A DNA stretch of 64,000 nucleotides from Acinetobacter tjernbergiae DSM 14971 = CIP 107465. Lineage in GTDB: Bacteria > Pseudomonadota > Gammaproteobacteria > Pseudomonadales > Moraxellaceae. The stretch is taken from contig NZ_KB894358.1 of assembly GCF_000374425.1 (NCBI RefSeq), positions 67,404 through 131,403 on the forward strand, written 5' to 3'. Below are positions 8,881-18,281 of the stretch, one piece after another (positions within the stretch are counted from its first letter, which is position 1; every line of letters begins with the position of its first letter). The translations under genes were made by a program, and so were the position numbers. The notes beneath the pieces were generated by a model. The model was not told the DNA's origin. It saw nothing but the letters and a program-made list of their open reading frames with translations, and made no database searches.

Positions 8881-9417
8881 TTAACCTTTGAATTTGTTAA
8901 AGGTATCTGTTGCCGCTTTCTTTAAATCATCCAGTTTATGGCTCGCTTGAGCTTTTAAATCTTCAAGTTTAGCAGCAGCCTCATCTTTTAATTCAGCAGC
9001 TTTTGCCTTAGCATCTTCCAGCTTATGGCTTGCTTCTTCTTTTAAATGATCCAACTTCTCTTTAGCTGCATGTTGAGTATCCGCCAGTTTTTCTTTTAGT
9101 TCATCGGCTTTGGCAGTCAAAGCGGCTTTACTCTCACCATACTGATCTGTTGCATTGGTCTTTAAATCATCTAAAGCCTGCTCACCCTTTTGTTTCAACT
9201 CATTGGCTTTATCTTTTGCTTGTTGCAAATCAGCTTTTGTCTGTTCAAGGTCTTTTGCTGCAAAGTTTTTAACATCTTCGACCGTTTCCTGACCTTTTTG
9301 TTTGATATCATTTCCAAATTCGCTGACTTTATCTTTGGCTTGCTGTAAATCTGTTTTAGTTTGCGCCACGTCTTTAGATGCGAACTCTTTTAACTGATCA
9401 ATTTTGTCATTACTCAT
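8881..9417 (-). CDS. Hydrophilic, repeat-rich helical protein (LEA/hydrophilin-like)
   Basis: The 178-residue protein is almost wholly charged residues plus Ala, Leu and Gln, with no Cys, no Trp, no signal peptide and no membrane segment. Two long repeats begin FASKDVAQTKTDLQQAKDK (about residue 12) and FAAKDLEQTKADLQQAKDK (about residue 52). The C-terminal half shows 11-residue periodicity with repeated SHKLEDAKA and SHKLDDLKK units. This pattern is typical of amphipathic, partly disordered helices such as group 3 LEA proteins and apolipoprotein-like repeats. Hydrophilins have been linked to desiccation tolerance in Acinetobacter, but I cannot say that this is one of the studied ones. It is monocistronic. 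Confidence 0.8.
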   Translation of the reverse strand: MSNDKIDQLKEFASKDVAQTKTDLQQAKDKVSEFGNDIKQKGQETVEDVKNFAAKDLEQTKADLQQAKDKANELKQKGEQALDDLKTNATDQYGESKAALTAKADELKEKLADTQHAAKEKLDHLKEEASHKLEDAKAKAAELKDEAAAKLEDLKAQASHKLDDLKKAATDTFNKFKG

Positions 9418-9608
9418 GTCTTGGTCCTCTTGTTATATCGTATATAAGTCACAGTTGATTTCAATTACAGTTATACAAGATTCTGTCGACAGTTATAGGA
9501 ATTGCTGCAAATTGAAACAAATGGGATACAGGATGATTCAATTTATTGCTAATAAATAACCATTTGAATTTTCAGATATAAACATCATATAAATGCATAA
9601 CAACTGAA

Positions 9609-10145
9609 TTACTTAATACGATCGGACTGCCGAATTTCATACAATATATGCCAACTGAGTGGATGATCCTTTGATAAAGTAGGATGTTGAAATTCTGCTA
9701 CTTTTCCCATGCCCAATCTTTGCATAAGAACTTGTGATCGAAGATTATCTAAAGTGGTAAAAGACACGACTTTTTCAAGTTGTAAATGATTAAAAGCAAA
9801 ATCTAGGGCGGCATTTGCTGCTTCATATCCGTATCCTTTCCCCCAATAAGCGTGATCTAAACGCCAACCAATTTCAACGCAGGGAGAAAATGAAAATTGT
9901 GTCGGTTGATCATGCAAACCAACAAAGCCAATGAATTGCTGATTGTGCTTTAACTCAACTGCCCACAAGCCCCAGCCTTGCATTTCGATAATCGATTTCA
10001 TTTTATCAATCATGGCATCGCTTTCTGCTCGCGTGAGTTGTTTTGGAAAATATTCCATCACCTGTGGATTGGTGCTCATTGCAGCACAGGGCGCATAGTC
10101 CTCTGTTTGCCATTGTCTTAAACGTAGTCGAGCTGTTTCGATCAT
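9609..10145 (-). CDS. GNAT family N-acetyltransferase (RimJ/RimL-like)
   Basis: I choose the ATG at 10143-10145, which gives 178 residues beginning MIETARLRLRQW, the standard opening of this subfamily. The upstream frame to 10190 adds only a hydrophobic oddity. Visible blocks are ETxRLxLRxW, WGLWAVEL, FIGFVGL, EIGWRLDHAYWGKGYGYEAA (the acetyl-CoA pyrophosphate loop) and SQVLMQRLGM. The substrate is unknown; relatives act on ribosomal proteins, amino acids or small amines. It diverges from the gene at 10253. Confidence 0.88.
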   Translation of the reverse strand: MIETARLRLRQWQTEDYAPCAAMSTNPQVMEYFPKQLTRAESDAMIDKMKSIIEMQGWGLWAVELKHNQQFIGFVGLHDQPTQFSFSPCVEIGWRLDHAYWGKGYGYEAANAALDFAFNHLQLEKVVSFTTLDNLRSQVLMQRLGMGKVAEFQHPTLSKDHPLSWHILYEIRQSDRIK

Positions 10146-10252
10146 TTTTAGAACCAATAAATTTGTATTCAAAAGTATTAACAATATCAAGGGACAGATC
10201 AGATATACTTTTACGCTATCACAATCTTCACCTTATCTATAAAGCTTTATAT

Positions 10253-10750
10253 ATGAATGAAAATGAACTTTTAGACATCCAAAATGAACTTCAAGCTCAG
10301 GAAAAACGTTTGAAGTATATTCTTTCAAGTAAAAGAAGAATCCAAAACATGATTGATTCTTTTGAAAGTGATTTGGCTGAGCAACTCCTTCCTGCTATTC
10401 ATAATGAAAGCAATGATTATGCTGGAATTGCATCAAGCCTAGCACTTTCGATCTGTTGGAAATTTTCTAAAGTTGAATTTCCGAAAACTATTCATTGGTG
10501 TAGTGAACTAAGTATTAGTAATTTAGAAATCAAAAATGAATTTACGGCTGTGATCAAAGCTCAAGCGTGGTTAGGTACGTTAGGAAGTGATGAACTTTGG
10601 CAAACACCACTCTTTGCTGAAATCACAGTTGACCCAAAAACCAATAGCTTAAAGAGCTATCACATTCATTTCTTGTCTAAAGGAAAAATCATTTCTTTAA
10701 GAAAGAACTCTAAGCAAAGTGTGACCGTTAAGCAAATGCAAAGTATGTAA
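10253..10750 (+). CDS. Hypothetical cytosolic protein, 165 residues
   Basis: The frame is open from 10043, but that would overlap the acetyltransferase on the other strand. The ATG at 10253 (MNENELLDIQN) is the sensible start. Residues 1-50 are charged and predicted coiled coil (QNELQAQEKRLKYILSSKRRIQNM). The rest is mixed alpha/beta with no membrane segment. I do not recognise the family. A terminator with a UUCG loop follows directly, supporting a real transcription unit. Confidence 0.7.
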   Translation: MNENELLDIQNELQAQEKRLKYILSSKRRIQNMIDSFESDLAEQLLPAIHNESNDYAGIASSLALSICWKFSKVEFPKTIHWCSELSISNLEIKNEFTAVIKAQAWLGTLGSDELWQTPLFAEITVDPKTNSLKSYHIHFLSKGKIISLRKNSKQSVTVKQMQSM

Positions 10751-10771
10751 TCCTTCGGGATACATACTTTT
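10740..10771 (+). terminator. Terminator with UUCG loop
   Basis: AAAGTATGTA-A-TCC pairs with GGATACATACTTT around a TTCG tetraloop, with one bulged A, and ends in a T run. It overlaps the stop codon of the gene at 10253-10750. It lies between convergent genes and could serve both. Confidence 0.8.
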
Positions 10772-10783
10772 GAACAAAACAAC

Positions 10784-11245
10784 TCAACTGCGCTTTAATT
10801 TTTCAAAACCATTCGCAGCAATAAATCCCAACAACAGTGGAACTAGCATAAAAATATATGCAAAAATTAAAGTAATAAATAGTTCAGATTGAAAGCTTTT
10901 TCTACCTAAAACAATCATAATACTCAGAATATAACCGACTAATATCAGCCCTAAACCTCTGAACAGTTGAGATATATCGATTATCTTTTTAGGCTGAGGT
11001 AAAAAGTAGTAACAAATCAAATAAATAAAACTAAGGCATCCAATTAAAATTGGAGAAAACATAATGATAGTTGCAACGCCTCTCAGCACACCATTAGAAA
11101 TATCTTGAGATGAAAATATCTGTTCATACATCAAAAAACACCAAACTAAGATGATTATACTGGCTGTTGCAACAACGCCTGAAATAATTGAGCGTACAAA
11201 CCAACGTTCAAAAATTAACGTTTCATCACAATAATTTTTTGTCAT
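10784..11245 (-). CDS. Small four-helix membrane protein, paralogue B
   Basis: The 153-residue protein has about four hydrophobic segments (near residues 18-40, 55-78, 92-112 and 122-145). Its start overlaps the end of the gene at 11226-11681 by 20 bases, so the two are surely co-transcribed and perhaps translationally coupled. From the second helix on it aligns with that neighbour (SPILI...FIYLI...P..I.D.SQL...G.IL), so the two are diverged tandem paralogues. No family recognised. Confidence 0.75.
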   Translation of the reverse strand: MTKNYCDETLIFERWFVRSIISGVVATASIIILVWCFLMYEQIFSSQDISNGVLRGVATIIMFSPILIGCLSFIYLICYYFLPQPKKIIDISQLFRGLGLILVGYILSIMIVLGRKSFQSELFITLIFAYIFMLVPLLLGFIAANGFEKLKRS

Positions 11246-11681
11246 TAATCTTTTTCCTCATCACGAGATAGCAAACATTCGCGCTCATACAGCCGAGAAT
11301 TGCAATAAACAGAAGTCCTAAATAAATCACTAAACCAATCACCAAAACTGAAAAATCTGTCTCGTTCGCTCGCGCTTCAAAAAAGATCATTAATACTAAG
11401 GACATCCAACAACTAAAAAGGATAATTCCTACTTTTAGCAATTGGCTCGGATCGAAAATCTGTTCAGGTAATTTCAATACTGCAAAAACAATCAAGTAAA
11501 AGATAAAAACCAAAACGATGAGGATTGGCGTTAGATACATCATGACTTCCATCCCATCACTGGCCACATGAATCAGATGATTCTGTCGAAAATTTAAGAA
11601 CAAACAAAATGGAATCACAAAACTAAAAACAGAAACTAAACTGGCTGAGAGTGATGCACAGACCAAAGACCAAGACCTCAT
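11226..11681 (-). CDS. Small four-helix membrane protein, paralogue A
   Basis: The 151-residue protein has about four hydrophobic segments and is the first gene of a two-gene unit. It shares the core TPILI...FIFYLI...LP..IFDPSQL...GIILF with the downstream gene. Its function is unknown; no catalytic or transport motif was seen. It diverges from metG, with about 200 bases between them. Confidence 0.75.
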   Translation of the reverse strand: MRSWSLVCASLSASLVSVFSFVIPFCLFLNFRQNHLIHVASDGMEVMMYLTPILIVLVFIFYLIVFAVLKLPEQIFDPSQLLKVGIILFSCWMSLVLMIFFEARANETDFSVLVIGLVIYLGLLFIAILGCMSANVCYLVMRKKINDKKLL

Positions 11682-11883
11682 TTCTATTCCTCTATTTTTG
11701 AGATTGTACTTATTCTTAACAAATGAAATGTGTTTTGGTTGAAGCCAAAGTGAAGCTTGTATGAAGTTTGAAAATAATGATTCCCCATCAGGCTAAAAAG
11801 ATTTCACCGATTCCCTTGTGCAAGTCGCTCTTAAGTCATGTAAAATCATTTGCCTTGTAAATACGAATGAGAGAACAATATCC

Positions 11884-13941
11884 GTGCGTAAAATTTTAGT
11901 CACCAATGCCCTTCCTTATGCCAATGGTCCAATCCATATGGGACACTTACTCGGTTATATCCAAGCAGATATTTGGGTTCGTGCGATGCGTGCAATGGGT
12001 CATGACGTGACTTACGTATGTGCGGATGATGCTCATGGTACTGCGATCATGTTACGTGCTGAAGCTAATGGCATCAGTCCTGAAGCGCAAATTGCCAATG
12101 TTCAGAAAGAGCACATTCGTGATTTTGATGGTTTTAGCGTGCATTTCGATCACTATGATTCAACCAATAGTGATGAGAACAAAGCGCGTTCAGAAGAAAT
12201 TTATATTAAGAACCGTGAAGCAGGCAATATTGCAATTCGTCCTGTAAATCAGCTTTTTGATCCTGAAAAAGGCATGTTCCTGTCTGACCGTTTCATTAAA
12301 GGCACATGCCCAAAATGTAAGTCAGAAGATCAATACGGCGATGCATGCGAAGTGTGCGGTACAACTTACAATGCAACTGAATTATTGAACCCACGCTCAA
12401 CATTGAGTGGTGCGACTCCTGTTGAGAAATCGTCAGATCACTATTTCTTTAAACTTCCGAATTTCTCAGAATATTTACAGAAATGGACCCGTGACCAAGG
12501 TCGTTTACCTGTTTCAATTGCCAACAAGCTAGATGAATGGTTTGAAGCAGGTTTATCAGATTGGGATATTTCGCGTGATGCGCCTTATTTTGGTTTTGAA
12601 ATTCCAGATGCGCCAAACAAATATTTCTATGTTTGGGTGGATGCACCGATTGGTTATATGTCGAGTTTTGAAAACTACATCAAAACCAAACGTCCTGATT
12701 TAAGCTTTGATGACTTCTGGAAAAAAGATAGCGATAAAGAAGTGTATCACTTCATTGGTAAAGACATCGTTTATTTCCATGCGCTGTTCTGGCCTGCAAT
12801 GCTTGAAGGTGCGAACTACCGTACCCCATCAGGTTTATTCGTGAATGGTTTCTTGACTGTGAATGGTCAGAAGATGTCGAAGTCTCGCGGTACATTCATC
12901 AAAGCTGAGACCTATTTACAGCACTTGAATCCTGAATATTTACGTTATTACTTTGCGTCTAAGCTTTCTGACAAAGTTGAAGATTCAGATTTGAACTTAG
13001 ATGACTTCGTACAGAAAGTGAATTCTGACCTTGTGGGTAAAGTGGTGAATATCGCCAGCCGTTGTGCAAAATTCATTAACAGCAATTTCAATAATACGCT
13101 TTCAAATACCTGTGCCGAGCCTGAACTGGTTCAAAGCTTTATTGATGCGGGTGATTCAATCGCACAAGCTTATGAAGCACGTGAATTTTCTGCGGCTGTT
13201 CGTGAAATCATGGCACTTGCGGATAAAGCGAATCAATATATTGATGAGAAAAAACCTTGGGCACTTGCGAAGCAAGAAGGTCAAGAACAACAAGTTCATG
13301 ATGTTTGCTCGGTTGGTATTAACTTATTCCGTCAACTTGCGATTTACTTGGCTCCTGTTCTTCCAACACTTGCTGCTCAAGTTCAGGCTTTCTTACAACT
13401 TGAAAGCTTTGATTTTGCATCACGTCAGCAAGTTTTAGTTGCACATGAAATTGCTCAATTCCAACCTTTAATGCAACGTGTTGATCCTAAAGCCGTTGCA
13501 GCAATGGTGGATGCATCGAAAGATTCTTTAGCTGCTGCGGCAGAAGCGCCAAAAGTGGAAAAGAAAAAAGAGAAGAAAGCCGAGAAGAAGCCTGAACCTA
13601 AAGTGGGTGAAGCTGAAATTATTGGTATTGAAGACTTTATAAAAGTTGACCTCCGTGTAGCTGAAGTTTTAGAAGCTGCAACGGTAGAAGGTTCTGATAA
13701 ATTACTTCAATTGACTTTAAACGTTGGTGAAGCTGAACCACGTAATGTGTTTAGTGGTATTCGTGAGTTTTATCAGCCAGAAGACTTAAAAGGTAAATTG
13801 GTAGTAATGGTGGCTAACCTTGCTCCTCGTAAAATGCGTTTTGGTATCTCAAACGGTATGGTACTTGCCGCAGGTAATGGCGAAGGTGTTTGGGTGATTT
13901 CACCTGAATCTGGTGCTAAAGCGGGTGATAAAGTTTCTTAA
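11884..13941 (+). CDS. metG: Methionyl-tRNA synthetase
   Basis: The 685-residue cytosolic enzyme charges tRNA-Met. I choose the GTG at 11884, giving (M)[14 protein letters not shown], the conserved N-terminus. It is preceded by GAGAGA about 10 bases away. The open frame from 11818 adds non-conserved residues. The HIGH-type motif is HMGH in [11 protein letters not shown]. Zn-binding Cys pairs lie in [18 protein letters not shown]. The KMSKS loop is present as KMSKSRG. After the anticodon domain comes a Lys/Glu-rich linker ([15 protein letters not shown]). The C-terminal EMAPII-like tRNA-binding and dimerisation domain starts at about residue 580. Confidence 0.96.
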   Translation: MRKILVTNALPYANGPIHMGHLLGYIQADIWVRAMRAMGHDVTYVCADDAHGTAIMLRAEANGISPEAQIANVQKEHIRDFDGFSVHFDHYDSTNSDENKARSEEIYIKNREAGNIAIRPVNQLFDPEKGMFLSDRFIKGTCPKCKSEDQYGDACEVCGTTYNATELLNPRSTLSGATPVEKSSDHYFFKLPNFSEYLQKWTRDQGRLPVSIANKLDEWFEAGLSDWDISRDAPYFGFEIPDAPNKYFYVWVDAPIGYMSSFENYIKTKRPDLSFDDFWKKDSDKEVYHFIGKDIVYFHALFWPAMLEGANYRTPSGLFVNGFLTVNGQKMSKSRGTFIKAETYLQHLNPEYLRYYFASKLSDKVEDSDLNLDDFVQKVNSDLVGKVVNIASRCAKFINSNFNNTLSNTCAEPELVQSFIDAGDSIAQAYEAREFSAAVREIMALADKANQYIDEKKPWALAKQEGQEQQVHDVCSVGINLFRQLAIYLAPVLPTLAAQVQAFLQLESFDFASRQQVLVAHEIAQFQPLMQRVDPKAVAAMVDASKDSLAAAAEAPKVEKKKEKKAEKKPEPKVGEAEIIGIEDFIKVDLRVAEVLEAATVEGSDKLLQLTLNVGEAEPRNVFSGIREFYQPEDLKGKLVVMVANLAPRKMRFGISNGMVLAAGNGEGVWVISPESGAKAGDKVS

Positions 13942-13949
13942 TCGAATAT

Positions 13950-13979
13950 ATGACAAGGCCTCTTCGGAAGCCTTGTCAT
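13950..13979. terminator. Terminator after metG
   Basis: ATGACAAGGC and GCCTTGTCAT form a perfect 10-bp stem, with a short inner pairing around TTCG. It lies 8 bases past the metG stop and just before the end of the convergent gene at 13990. The T run is short. Confidence 0.7.
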
Positions 13980-13989
13980 ATTGTCACAA

Positions 13990-14853
13990 TCATTTAACAA
14001 ATGTTTTTATGCATGTTGAATTTTTTGCATGAATATAATCAATTTTACACTCATAAGTTAAAGCATATTCCCCTTCTAAAAAGCTTGTTAAATTAGCGGG
14101 TAGAGTTGCCTGCTCTATAGGTACAATAGATTCAAAACCAAAATCATCAATAATACGATTATTTTCACTCAATGCTTGAGTTTCACTTTGACTTAATTCT
14201 TGATGATCATTTTTCCACATAATCATCATGGATGCTTCATTCACACCATCTTCTCGTTGCTGCATATATAGAAGATCAGTTTTTAAGATTTTATTCCGGT
14301 TTTTTAGAGTGAATTGGCGGACTTCTTCTAAATTTGTGTTTTTTTCCTCACAATTACATGGTAAAGCATCACTTGTTATCTTAGCTTGTAACCAGTAATT
14401 TTGAATATTTAAATAAAAAAGCATGGTCTTTGGATCATATACAATTTTATTCAACTTAAGATTTATGTGTTTCTTTTGGGTTAAAAAATTTGTACAAAGC
14501 ATTCCCTCTTTATTTTTTACTTGCTTAAATTCACTCGTTACCTCCTGCGTCAAACTTTGCTTTTTTTCAGGATCTAAATGAATAAATATCTTATCTACAT
14601 TTGCCTTAAAGTTTTTATCATACCGACCATTTTTATCTAAAGCTTCAAACACATTGGTTTCAGCCCCATAAATTTCCTGCATTTGTTGTGGATATTTTTT
14701 TCGGCAATCTGCAAAAAGTAGTTGTTGTGAAATGAGCATTTTTAAAAATGTATCAGGATCAGCTACTCGTTCAGCATAAACATATTTACTTGAAAAAATG
14801 ATGATGAAAATGATAAATATCTTTCCATAATAATTTAATATTTTATAAGGCAC
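13990..14853 (-). CDS. Hypothetical exported protein
   Basis: The 287-residue protein has an N-terminal hydrophobic stretch (about residues 10-26, KIFIIFIIIFSSKYVYA) that fits a signal peptide with cleavage near residue 27. The mature part is hydrophilic, with five Cys that could form disulphides (DCRKK, LCTNF, PCNCEE, ECKIDY). I recognise no domain. Its codons are more AT-rich than those of metG. It lies next to IS remnants, so it may belong to a variable block. Confidence 0.65.
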   Translation of the reverse strand: MPYKILNYYGKIFIIFIIIFSSKYVYAERVADPDTFLKMLISQQLLFADCRKKYPQQMQEIYGAETNVFEALDKNGRYDKNFKANVDKIFIHLDPEKKQSLTQEVTSEFKQVKNKEGMLCTNFLTQKKHINLKLNKIVYDPKTMLFYLNIQNYWLQAKITSDALPCNCEEKNTNLEEVRQFTLKNRNKILKTDLLYMQQREDGVNEASMMIMWKNDHQELSQSETQALSENNRIIDDFGFESIVPIEQATLPANLTSFLEGEYALTYECKIDYIHAKNSTCIKTFVK

Positions 14854-14929
14854 AGAATTCCCCCATGTTCCAATATTTCATTCATTATTAAATCTCATTC
14901 ATAAGTTATTTCTAATTTAGATTTTCTTG

Positions 14930-15215
14930 TAGCTTTGGATGAAAGCAAGCCTATTCAGACAAAACTCATTAACCTCCTGATAATCTTTACCTGCTAGGAT
15001 AAATTCCTTAAATAAATTTGATTAACTTTCTTTTAAATAGCTAAAAATCTTACATTGAGTCCCGACCGGCACATAAACTTAGAGTTTTCTGAGTTTTGTA
15101 GCCAATCGAAGCCTATATTTAATCGTATACATATTTTTCTTATCACTCGAGCTTTTCTTCTGTTTTCTGACGTCTGAATTGGAATTTCTGTAGCATCTAT
15201 AATCACAATATTCTA
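14930..15215 (-). pseudogene. Decayed IS5-type transposase fragment
   Basis: On the minus strand, 15111-15215 reads IVIIDATEIPIQTSENRRKAR, matching the first catalytic Asp block of IS5-family transposases (usually VxDxTExPIxRPxxxQKxxYSGKKK). The expected GKKKxHT part is corrupted. Downstream, DF-LFK followed by a GI block resembles the HDFxLFKxS...GYQGI region with stops and frameshifts. Terminal repeats were not found. It is an old remnant, not an active element. Confidence 0.5.
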
Positions 15216-15293
15216 TCAATAAAAAAACAGATGAAAAAATCTATCTCATGTGCTAAAAATAGACAATCCAACTAATTTCGAGAATATTTATAA

Positions 15294-15629
15294 ATGAAAA
15301 AAAATGCTGGCTTTGGCTCTATTGAGTTCATACTTTCCCCTACTTACTCACGCAGAAACAAGCAAAACCCTACCAGTCATTGAACAGCAAAAACAAGTCG
15401 CTGGTTACTACCAACATCAAGCAGGTGACGTACAAATCACTGCCCTGCTCGATGGTACAAGCTTTATGCCACCAACCTTTTTAAAGATATATCAAAGAGC
15501 AAGTGTATCAAATATTAAAAAATACTACGTCAATCAAAATAAAAGCATCTAAATCCCAAGTAACGCCATTCACGTTACAGGAAAACCTTTACAGTCTGTT
15601 GCTTTAACCTAGATTGGCGACAACTAAAA
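15294..15629 (+). pseudogene. Broken metallo-beta-lactamase-fold hydrolase (N-terminal remnant)
   Basis: The longest clean frame (15304-15552, 82 residues) has a signal peptide (MLALALLSSYFPLLTHA) and then AGYYQHQAGDVQITALLDGT, the usual start of exported MBL-fold hydrolases. An ATG at 15294 followed by eight A bases is one base out of frame with it; seven would give MKKMLALALL. After residue 60 the frame shifts and stops. The in-frame relic NAIHVTGKPL then appears before 15600. No HxHxDH metal site remains, so it is not functional. Confidence 0.6.
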
Positions 15630-15632
15630 TAA

Positions 15633-16256
15633 TCACTTCATCCCAAAGATCAACTTCAACCCAAGTAAGGTCATTACCCCACCTGCAACACGATCAAATA
15701 CTTTCTTAAACTTTAAATATACACGGCGTGGTTTTTCCGCAGACAATGCCACCGCAACCAGAGAATACCAACCTGCATCAATAAAGAAGCACAACATCGG
15801 CAACACCACATAGAAATACGTTGGGATTTCTTTTGGTAATAACGCGGTAAAAATACTGGCAAGGATAATCGCAATTTTAGGGTTACTAAGCTGGGTAATC
15901 AGCCCTAAACGAAAAGCCTGTGCATAGCTCATGGTCTTCACAGTACCATTCATGGCTTCCATGGGTTCTTTAGCATGTTTAATGATTTTAAACGCCAGCC
16001 AAAGTAAGTACAGACCACCAAAAACTTTCAAAGCAATATAGGCAGAAGGCACAGCCAACAAAATTGCTTGTAGCCCCATCACTGCAAGTAAACCAAATAA
16101 TGCTGCACCCGTGCCTGTACCTAAAGCAGTAAATAAGCCATGTTTACGAGAAATCGCAATTGAGTTTTTGGCGACATAAATAAATGTAGGGCCAGGACTA
16201 ATAGCACCTAACATTAATGCCAAAGTAATAGAGCCTAAAATCAATAATGATTCCAA
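15633..16256 (-). CDS. LysE/RhtB-family exporter
   Basis: The frame opens at 16337, but a TTG at 16254-16256 preceded by AGAGG at 5-6 bases gives a 207-residue protein of family-typical size, beginning (M)ESLLILGSITLALMLGAISPGPTF. Six hydrophobic segments are visible. The signature ISPGPTFIYVAKNS matches LysE/RhtB exporters. Substrate unknown. An upstream ATG start at 16289 (MVENYFN) is the alternative. Confidence 0.82.
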   Translation of the reverse strand: MESLLILGSITLALMLGAISPGPTFIYVAKNSIAISRKHGLFTALGTGTGAALFGLLAVMGLQAILLAVPSAYIALKVFGGLYLLWLAFKIIKHAKEPMEAMNGTVKTMSYAQAFRLGLITQLSNPKIAIILASIFTALLPKEIPTYFYVVLPMLCFFIDAGWYSLVAVALSAEKPRRVYLKFKKVFDRVAGGVMTLLGLKLIFGMK

Positions 16257-16612
16257 GTGAGCCTCTGTATTAAAGTAATTTTCAACCATTATTTTACTTA
16301 AAAAACCACGACAGAAGATACAATTTTTTGACATCAACGGAAAAATTAATCTCCTGTTTGATCAAACTAATAATTTTACAAAACAATAAAATAGAGCAAA
16401 AACTCAATTTAATTTCAATATCAAATAGTTAAAACATAACACAGGAATATTAAGATTTTGTTGTGTATCCATTTTTTCTATTAAAGTATTTTTATGATAA
16501 AAATTTATCATCATTTTTTAGCATAACTTTCATATATTTTTACACAATACAATCCCATAATAAAAATATGGTTTTTAATTTTTCCTTTAGAACTACAAAT
16601 GAGGCACATGAG
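16257..16612. other. Divergent intergenic region
   Basis: The 356 bases before oleate hydratase are very AT-rich and should contain the promoters of both flanking genes. No clear operator or small gene was found. Confidence 0.45.
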
Positions 16613-18235
16613 ATGCAAAGTAAAAAACTGAATACTCTCGATCGCTCTAAATCACATCTTTGGATTGTTGGCGGCGGCATTGCAGGTATGGCTGCTGCGG
16701 CATTTGCCATCCGCGATGCAAAAGTGCCAGCCAAACATATTCATATTTTAGAAGAACTCAATGTTTCAGGTGGTTCGATGGATGGTGGGCATAATCCACT
16801 CAATCCAAATCAAGCATGGGTCACACGTGGTGGACGTATGCTAACTGATGAGACTTATCTGTGTACTTGGGATTTATTTTCAAGCATCCCGTCTTTAGAA
16901 AATCCAGACATTTCTGTCCGTGAAGAATGTCGTGAGTTTAACGAACAAGTTAAAACCAATGCTCAAGCACGTTTGATCGACTCAAATCATATTATTGCAG
17001 AAGCTCAAAAATTGGGATTATCAACGCTCAACCGCGCTCAAATGTTACGTCTACTGGCATTAAAAGAAGATCGTATCGGTAGCCGCCGTATTGATGAATT
17101 TTTTGATGATGCATTTTTCCAAAGCAATTTTTGGCGGATGTGGCGAACCACGTTTGCCTTTCAAAAATGGCATAGCGCAGCAGAATTACGCCGTTATTTT
17201 TTACGTTTCATTCAAGAATTACCGCGCATCCATACCTTAGCAGGCGTGAAACGAACCAAATACAATCAATATGATTCAATGATTCACCCCCTACAACGTT
17301 GGTTAGTGGAACAAGGCGTTGATGTTCGTTTCGGTAGTTATGTTACAGATGCGGACTTTGTCGAAGATGCCCAAACGAAGGAACGTAAGGCAACTCAACT
17401 TTATGTCAACATTCCAGAAGGCACTGAACAAATTCAACTGGGTGAGCATGATCTTGCGCTCTTTACTTTAGGTTCAATTACAGCTGATTCACGCTATGGT
17501 GATAAATTCGATGTTCCTGAGCTGATTCGTGATCGACAAGATCATGGCTGGCGTTTGTGGGAAACATTGGCTCAAAAAGCCCCTGATTTTGGTCGCCCAA
17601 TGACCTTCTATGGCAACATTGATGAGCATAAATGGAAATCTTTTACCCTGACCATGCATGATGATGTGCTGCTAAAACGGATTATTGATTACACAGGAAA
17701 TGAACCTGGTACAGGTGCATTAATGACTTGGTTTGAATCTGGTTGGCATTTGTCTGTGGTCGTTCCTGCACAACCGCATTTTGCTGACTTACCAGAAGGT
17801 AAATTCACCTTATGGGGCTATGGTTTTGAAATTGACCATATCGGTGATTACATTAAAAAACCGATGAGTGAAGCGACAGGTCAAGAGATTTTAATTGAGT
17901 TGATTCATCAACTTGGTTTCGATGACATCTTGGATCATGTGTTGGCACATACCGACATTAGCACAGTAATGATGCCTTATGCCTCTGCCCTATTTGCATG
18001 CCGTAAAGCAGGTGATCGCCCATTGGTGATTCCAGAAAATGCGGTCAACTTTGCTTTCTTAGGTCAGTTCGTAGAGCTTGAAGATGATGTGGTTTTCACT
18101 GTGGAATATTCAGTACGTTGTGCCATGATTGCCATTTATCAACTATTAGGTGTCGAGCGTGAAATTCCAGAGATTTACAATGGTTTACTTGATCCTAAAG
18201 TTGGCTTAAATGCTTTGGAAGCAGTCTTTCACTAA
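16613..18235 (+). CDS. ohyA: Oleate hydratase
   Basis: The 540-residue FAD enzyme adds water to the cis-9 double bond of oleate to give 10-hydroxystearate; the family was formerly called myosin-cross-reactive antigen. I choose the ATG at 16613 because GAGG lies 8 bases upstream and the FAD motif then sits near the N-terminus; the frame is open from 16463. The FAD-binding block is IVGGGIAGMAAAAFAIRD, followed by EELNVSGGSMDGG and the TRGGRMLTDETYLCTWDLFSSIPSL block that holds the catalytic acid. It is monocistronic. The role is probably detoxification or modification of host-derived unsaturated fatty acids. Confidence 0.92.
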   Translation: MQSKKLNTLDRSKSHLWIVGGGIAGMAAAAFAIRDAKVPAKHIHILEELNVSGGSMDGGHNPLNPNQAWVTRGGRMLTDETYLCTWDLFSSIPSLENPDISVREECREFNEQVKTNAQARLIDSNHIIAEAQKLGLSTLNRAQMLRLLALKEDRIGSRRIDEFFDDAFFQSNFWRMWRTTFAFQKWHSAAELRRYFLRFIQELPRIHTLAGVKRTKYNQYDSMIHPLQRWLVEQGVDVRFGSYVTDADFVEDAQTKERKATQLYVNIPEGTEQIQLGEHDLALFTLGSITADSRYGDKFDVPELIRDRQDHGWRLWETLAQKAPDFGRPMTFYGNIDEHKWKSFTLTMHDDVLLKRIIDYTGNEPGTGALMTWFESGWHLSVVVPAQPHFADLPEGKFTLWGYGFEIDHIGDYIKKPMSEATGQEILIELIHQLGFDDILDHVLAHTDISTVMMPYASALFACRKAGDRPLVIPENAVNFAFLGQFVELEDDVVFTVEYSVRCAMIAIYQLLGVEREIPEIYNGLLDPKVGLNALEAVFH

Positions 18236-18244
18236 GTTTTAAAT

Positions 18245-18274
18245 AACCATAGGGCGGATTGCTGCCCTATGGTT
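18245..18274. terminator. Bidirectional terminator between oleate hydratase and methyltransferase genes
   Basis: AACCATAGGGC and GCCCTATGGTT form a perfect 11-bp stem with an 8-base loop between two convergent stop codons. Confidence 0.75.
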
Positions 18275-18281
18275 GTTCAAC

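Noticed and set aside
13064..13438. 124-codon frame overlapping metG
   Set aside because: It lies inside metG in another frame; the metG frame is fully conserved across this region.
15304..15552. 82-residue protein as an intact small secreted protein
   Set aside because: The N-terminus matches exported MBL-fold hydrolases, and relics of the family continue after the stop, so a broken gene is more likely.
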